From the NCBI GenBank assembly GCA_002435715.1, contig DISD01000063.1, positions 1,874 to 58,041 on the forward strand: a stretch of 56,168 bases of DNA. The letters run 5' to 3'. The stretch's first letter is position 1. Each line of letters begins with the position of its first letter. A model generated the notes under the pieces. The model saw only the letters and a program-made list of their open reading frames with translations. It was not told the DNA's origin and made no database searches. This DNA comes from Rhodospirillaceae bacterium UBA6219 (GTDB lineage: Bacteria; Pseudomonadota; Alphaproteobacteria; Rhodospirillales; Magnetospirillaceae). Below, piece by piece: positions 49,902-56,168 of this stretch. The translations under genes were made by a program, and so were the position numbers.

Positions 49902-51308
49902 TTACATGTGGATAGCGCGCTTGTTGGCGGACAAGCAGGCTTCCTTGACCGCTTCACCCAGGGACGGGTGCGAGTGGCAGGTGCGCGCCACGTCTTCGGC
50001 GGACGCGCCGAATTCCATGGCCATCACCAGTTCAGCGATCAGGTCGCCGGCATTGGGGCCGACGATGTGGGCCCCCAGCACGCGGTCGGTGCTGGCGCAG
50101 GACAGAACCTTCACGAAGCCTTCGGTCTCGTTCATGGAACGCGCCCGGCCATTGGCGGTGAAGGGGAACTTGCCGGCGTTGTAGGCGATGCCTTCGGCCT
50201 TCAGCTGTTCTTCGGTCTTGCCCACCGCGGCCACTTCCGGCCAGGTGTAGACCACGCCCGGGATCACGTCGTAATTGATGTGACCATGTTCGCCGGCCAG
50301 CAGCTCGGCCAGGGCCACGCCTTCTTCTTCCGCCTTGTGGGCCAGCATCTGGCCACCGATGACGTCACCGATGGCGAAGACGCCAGCGACGTTGGTGCGG
50401 AAGTAGTGGTCGACCTTGATGAAGCCGCGAGCGTCCTTTTCGACGCCGACATTTTCCAGGCCCAGACCGTCGGTGTAGGGCTTGCGGCCGATGGCCACCA
50501 GCACCACGTCGGCCTTCAGTTCTTCGGCCGCGCCGCCGGCAGCGGGTTCCAGGGTCAGCGTCACCGCCTTGCCCTTCTTTTCCGCCTTGGTGACCTTGGT
50601 ACCCAGCTTGAAGTCCATGCCCTGCTTGGCCAGGATCTTCTGCATGGTCTTCGAGACTTCGCCGTCATTGGTCGGCAAGATTTTGTCCAGGAATTCCACC
50701 ACGGTGACCTTGGCGCCCAGACGGCGCCACACGGTGCCCAGTTCCAGACCGATGACGCCACCGCCGATGACCACCATGGACTTCGGCGTCTTTTCCAGCT
50801 TCAGCGCGCCGGTGGACGACACGATCACTTCTTCGTCGATTTCCACGCCCGGCAGGGGGGCGACGTCGGAACCGGTGGCGATGATGATGGCCTTGGCGGT
50901 CAGCGACTTGTCGCCGTCCTTGCCCGACACCTTGACGGTGCCGGCGCCGGTGATTTCACCGGTGCCCACCAGATAGGTCACCTTGTTCTTCTTCATCAAG
51001 AACTCGATGCCCTTGGTGTTGTCGGACACCACCTTGTCCTTGTGGCCCATCATGGCGCCCAGGTCATAATCGATCTTGCCGATTTTGACGCCGAAAGCGG
51101 CGTATTCGTGACCGGCGGCTTCATAGGCGTGCGACGCCGACAGCAGCGCCTTGGACGGGATGCAGCCGACATTCAGGCAGGTGCCGCCCAGCGCACCGCG
51201 CTTTTCGACGATGGCGGTGTTCAAACCCAGCTGGGCAGCGCGGATGGCGGCAACATAACCGCCGGGGCCGCCACCGATGACGACGACGTCGAAGCTGTTT
51301 TCGCTCAT
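49902..51308 (-). CDS. lpdA: Dihydrolipoyl dehydrogenase (E3)
   Basis: FAD flavoprotein that reoxidises lipoyl groups of the 2-oxoglutarate dehydrogenase complex with NAD. The 468-residue protein has the FAD motif VVIGGGPGGYVAAIRAAQLG, the redox disulfide GGTCLNVGCIPSKALL, the NAD motif VVIGGGVIGLELGTVWRRLG, FAIGDVIGG, and the C-terminal active His-Glu pair in HSHPSLGEAVKEA. It follows odhB after 62 bases that contain a hairpin. Linkage shows it is the E3 of the odh cluster. Confidence 0.97.
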   Translation of the reverse strand: MSENSFDVVVIGGGPGGYVAAIRAAQLGLNTAIVEKRGALGGTCLNVGCIPSKALLSASHAYEAAGHEYAAFGVKIGKIDYDLGAMMGHKDKVVSDNTKGIEFLMKKNKVTYLVGTGEITGAGTVKVSGKDGDKSLTAKAIIIATGSDVAPLPGVEIDEEVIVSSTGALKLEKTPKSMVVIGGGVIGLELGTVWRRLGAKVTVVEFLDKILPTNDGEVSKTMQKILAKQGMDFKLGTKVTKAEKKGKAVTLTLEPAAGGAAEELKADVVLVAIGRKPYTDGLGLENVGVEKDARGFIKVDHYFRTNVAGVFAIGDVIGGQMLAHKAEEEGVALAELLAGEHGHINYDVIPGVVYTWPEVAAVGKTEEQLKAEGIAYNAGKFPFTANGRARSMNETEGFVKVLSCASTDRVLGAHIVGPNAGDLIAELVMAMEFGASAEDVARTCHSHPSLGEAVKEACLSANKRAIHM

Positions 51309-51341
51309 GGATCAGTTTCCCGGATTTCTATTCAGAACAAA

Positions 51342-51363
51342 GGGCCCCACTTGCGCGGGGCCC
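51342..51363 (-). terminator. Hairpin between odhB and lpd
   Basis: GGGCCCC (51342-51348) and GGGGCCC (51357-51363) make a 7-base GC stem. On the minus strand it is followed by TTTGTTC, a weak T-tract. It may partially terminate after odhB and so lower lpd expression. Confidence 0.55.
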
Positions 51364-51370
51364 CCTATGA

Positions 51371-52588
51371 TTACATGTCCAGCAGGATACGCTGCGGGTC
51401 TTCGATGCATTCCTTGACGCGCACCAGGAACGACACCGCTTCGCGGCCGTCGATGATGCGGTGGTCATAGGACAAAGCCAGATACATCATCGGACGGGCT
51501 TCGATCTTGCCGTCGGGCATCACCATCGGGCGCTGTTGCACCTTGTGCATGCCCAGAATGCCCGATTGCGGAGCGTTCAGGATCGGGGTCGACATCAGCG
51601 AGCCGTACACGCCACCATTGGAAATGGTGAAGGTGCCGCCGGTCATGTCTTCCATGGACAGCTTGCCGTCACGGGCCTTCTTGCCCAGGCCGGCGATGGC
51701 CTGTTCCACACCGGCGAAGCTGAGCTTGTCGGCATCGCGCACCACCGGGACCACCAGGCCCTGGGGGGTGCCGACGGCGACGCCGATGTCGTAGTACTTC
51801 TTGTAAACCAGGTCGGTGCCGTCGATTTCGGCGTTCACCGCCGGCCAATCCTTCAAAGCCGAGATACAGGCTTTGACGAAGAACGACATGAAGCCCAGCT
51901 TGGTGGCATGACGCTTTTCGAACTGGTCCTTGTACTGGTTGCGCACGGCGAACAGCGCGGTCATGTCCACTTCGTTGAAAGTGGTCAGCATGGCGGCGGT
52001 GTTCTGCGCTTCCTTCAGGCGGTTGGCGATGGTGCGGCGCAGACGGGTCATGGCGACCCGGTCTTCCAGATCGGCCTTGGCGCGCGGGCCGGACGGAGCC
52101 TTGGGGGCAGCGGCAGCCGGAGCGGCGGCAGCGGCCAGCACGTCACCCTTGGTCACCCGACCGCCCTTGCCGGAACCGGCGATGGCGACGGGGTTGACGC
52201 CCATGTCGGCGGCCAGCTTGGCGGCAGCCGGGAAGGCCGGCGCACCGGTGGGGGCAGCGGCCGGGGCCGGAGCCGGGGCGGCAACCGGAGCAGGCGCCGC
52301 GGCCGGAGCGGCAGCGGCGGGCTTGGCGGCCGGGGCGGCAGCGGCACCGGAACCGGCACCGATCGAGCCCAACACCGCGCCCACTTCGACAGTGGCGCCG
52401 GCGGCGGCGACGATTTCGGTCAACACGCCGGCGGCGGGGGCCGGCACTTCAACGGTCACCTTGTCGGTTTCCAGCTCGACGAGCGGTTCGTCGGCCTTGA
52501 CGGCATCGCCGACATTCTTGAACCACTTGGCGATGGTGGCTTCGGTGACGGATTCGCCCAGGGTGGGCACCGTGATCTGGGTGGTCAT
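51371..52588 (-). CDS. odhB: Dihydrolipoyllysine succinyltransferase (E2 of 2-oxoglutarate dehydrogenase)
   Basis: Core subunit that carries the lipoyl arm and transfers succinyl to CoA. The 405-residue protein has one lipoyl domain with the modified lysine in ETDKVTVEVP, a long Ala/Pro-rich flexible linker (about 85-120), a subunit-binding domain (AAKLAADMGVNPVAIAGSGK), and the catalytic domain ending in SYDHRIIDGREAVSFL with the HxxxDG active site. The start of MTTQITVPTLGESVTEATI is typical of E2o. It lies 22 bases after odhA. Confidence 0.96.
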   Translation of the reverse strand: MTTQITVPTLGESVTEATIAKWFKNVGDAVKADEPLVELETDKVTVEVPAPAAGVLTEIVAAAGATVEVGAVLGSIGAGSGAAAAPAAKPAAAAPAAAPAPVAAPAPAPAAAPTGAPAFPAAAKLAADMGVNPVAIAGSGKGGRVTKGDVLAAAAAPAAAAPKAPSGPRAKADLEDRVAMTRLRRTIANRLKEAQNTAAMLTTFNEVDMTALFAVRNQYKDQFEKRHATKLGFMSFFVKACISALKDWPAVNAEIDGTDLVYKKYYDIGVAVGTPQGLVVPVVRDADKLSFAGVEQAIAGLGKKARDGKLSMEDMTGGTFTISNGGVYGSLMSTPILNAPQSGILGMHKVQQRPMVMPDGKIEARPMMYLALSYDHRIIDGREAVSFLVRVKECIEDPQRILLDM

Positions 52589-52610
52589 CTTGTGGTTTCC
52601 CTTATTTAAC

Positions 52611-55565
<2,955 letters not shown>

Positions 55566-55668
55566 ATTGGGCTGACGCGGGGAAGACCGCATCCCTTTCT
55601 GCCAAGTCGGGACGGGGCGGCGCCGCCGGGCGCCGGTCCGTCACGGCGCTGAATTCTGAACAAAGGAT

Positions 55669-55700
55669 CGGCCCGACGCTCCGGCGGGTGCGTCGGGCCG
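55669..55700 (-). terminator. Terminator between sucD and odhA
   Basis: CGGCCCGACGC (55669-55679) and GCGTCGGGCCG (55690-55700) form a perfect 11-base stem with a ten-base loop, just after the sucD stop. On the minus strand only a weak T-rich stretch follows (ATCCTTTG). It likely separates sucCD transcription from odhA. Confidence 0.72.
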
Positions 55701-55711
55701 TTTAACCTTGC

Positions 55712-56168
55712 TTAGCCCTTAAGGACCTGCAGCATGGTCGAACCCAGCGAGGCCGGGCTGTCAGCGACAGCGATACCGGCGGAACGCATGGCTTCGATCT
55801 TGAAGTCGGCGGTGTCGTTGCCGCCCGAGATCACCGCGCCGGCATGGCCCATGCGGCGGCCCGGAGGAGCGGTACGGCCGGCGATGAAACCGACGGTCGG
55901 CTTCTTGATCTTCGACGACTTCAGCAGTTCGGCGCCCTGGACTTCGGCGTCGCCGCCGATTTCACCGATCATGATGATCGCTTCGGTTTCCGGGTCGTCC
56001 AGGAACATCTGCAGCGAATCAACGAAATTGGTGCCGTTGATCGGGTCGCCGCCGATGCCGATGCAGGTGGTCTGGCCCAGGCCGGCCGCGGTGGTCTGCG
56101 CCACGGCTTCGTAGGTCAGGGTGCCGGAACGCGACACTACGCCGATGCGGCCCTTCTTGTGGATGTGG
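55712..56168 (-). CDS. sucD: Succinyl-CoA ligase subunit alpha (partial, 5' part outside window)
   Basis: Alpha subunit of the enzyme that makes ATP or GTP from succinyl-CoA. About the last 151 codons are visible, the rest is beyond the right edge. The reading frame enters as HIHKKGRIGVVSRSGTLTYE, then GLGQTTCIGIGGDPINGTNF, EIGGDAEVQGAEL and the C-terminal block GRRMGHAGAVISG, which contains the phosphorylated histidine. Position ahead of odhA fits the common alphaproteobacterial mdh-sucC-sucD-odhA order. Confidence 0.96.
   Translation of the reverse strand, partial: HIHKKGRIGVVSRSGTLTYEAVAQTTAAGLGQTTCIGIGGDPINGTNFVDSLQMFLDDPETEAIIMIGEIGGDAEVQGAELLKSSKIKKPTVGFIAGRTAPPGRRMGHAGAVISGGNDTADFKIEAMRSAGIAVADSPASLGSTMLQVLKG

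Overview
The window is about 56 kb of high-GC, gene-dense chromosome and looks like core genome of an alphaproteobacterium in the Rhodospirillales, most likely Magnetospirillum or a close relative. The reasons are the overall gene content, the AddAB (not RecBCD) recombination nuclease, the Azospirillum-type glutamate synthase, a two-subunit bacterioferritin as known from Magnetospirillum, and an octaheme tetrathionate-reductase-type cytochrome. The genus call is inference; there are no magnetosome genes, rRNA, tRNA, CRISPR arrays, insertion sequences or prophage in the window. Almost all long overlapping reading frames on opposite strands are high-GC shadows.

Layout. 1-1593 (minus): start of the F1 ATP synthase operon (atpH, then atpA cut by the window edge). 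1823-4021 (minus): priA. 4076-14304 (plus): a tightly packed run of DUF484 protein, xerC, tsaE, amgK, murU, addB, addA, most joined by 1-4 base stop/start overlaps, mixing chromosome-dimer resolution, tRNA t6A synthesis, cell-wall sugar recycling and double-strand-break repair. 14362-16148: a TetR regulator with a perfect operator-like palindrome over its start, then a patatin-like lipase. 16210-17822 (minus): kdsB-pheA. 17951-24228 (plus): hisN and a complete yejABEF-type oligopeptide/microcin C ABC importer, closed by a bidirectional terminator. 24317-28449 (minus): rpmH-rnpA-yidD-yidC-engB-argB, with rpmH starting at GTG.

28607-33713: a tam-like methyltransferase; a three-gene respiratory module (octaheme cytochrome c, membrane cytochrome b, secreted DUF2141 protein); then three unrecognised genes. 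33769-36968: iron and redox region with two complementary bacterioferritin subunits, divergent bacterioferritin-associated ferredoxin, and two tandem FNR-like regulators that share an unusual cysteine pattern; a perfect FNR-type palindrome lies just upstream of the first. 37025-38581 (minus): extensin-like lipoprotein and a UppP paralogue lacking both usual catalytic glutamates. 38847-45494 (plus): gltD, a glutathione S-transferase, gltB. 45547-45658: a paired-hairpin palindromic repeat. 45678-49624: DUF3426 zinc-ribbon protein (minus) divergent from ftsE-ftsX-ydcF-plsC (plus). 49902-56168 (minus): lpd, odhB, odhA and the end of sucD, i.e. the 2-oxoglutarate dehydrogenase to succinyl-CoA ligase segment of the TCA cycle.

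The window is mainly housekeeping. The parts most worth attention are the octaheme cytochrome operon, the tandem atypical FNR regulators with a putative autoregulatory box, the split-function bacterioferritin, the glutamate-less UppP, and the palindromic intergenic elements. I do not see a clearly new multi-gene system.
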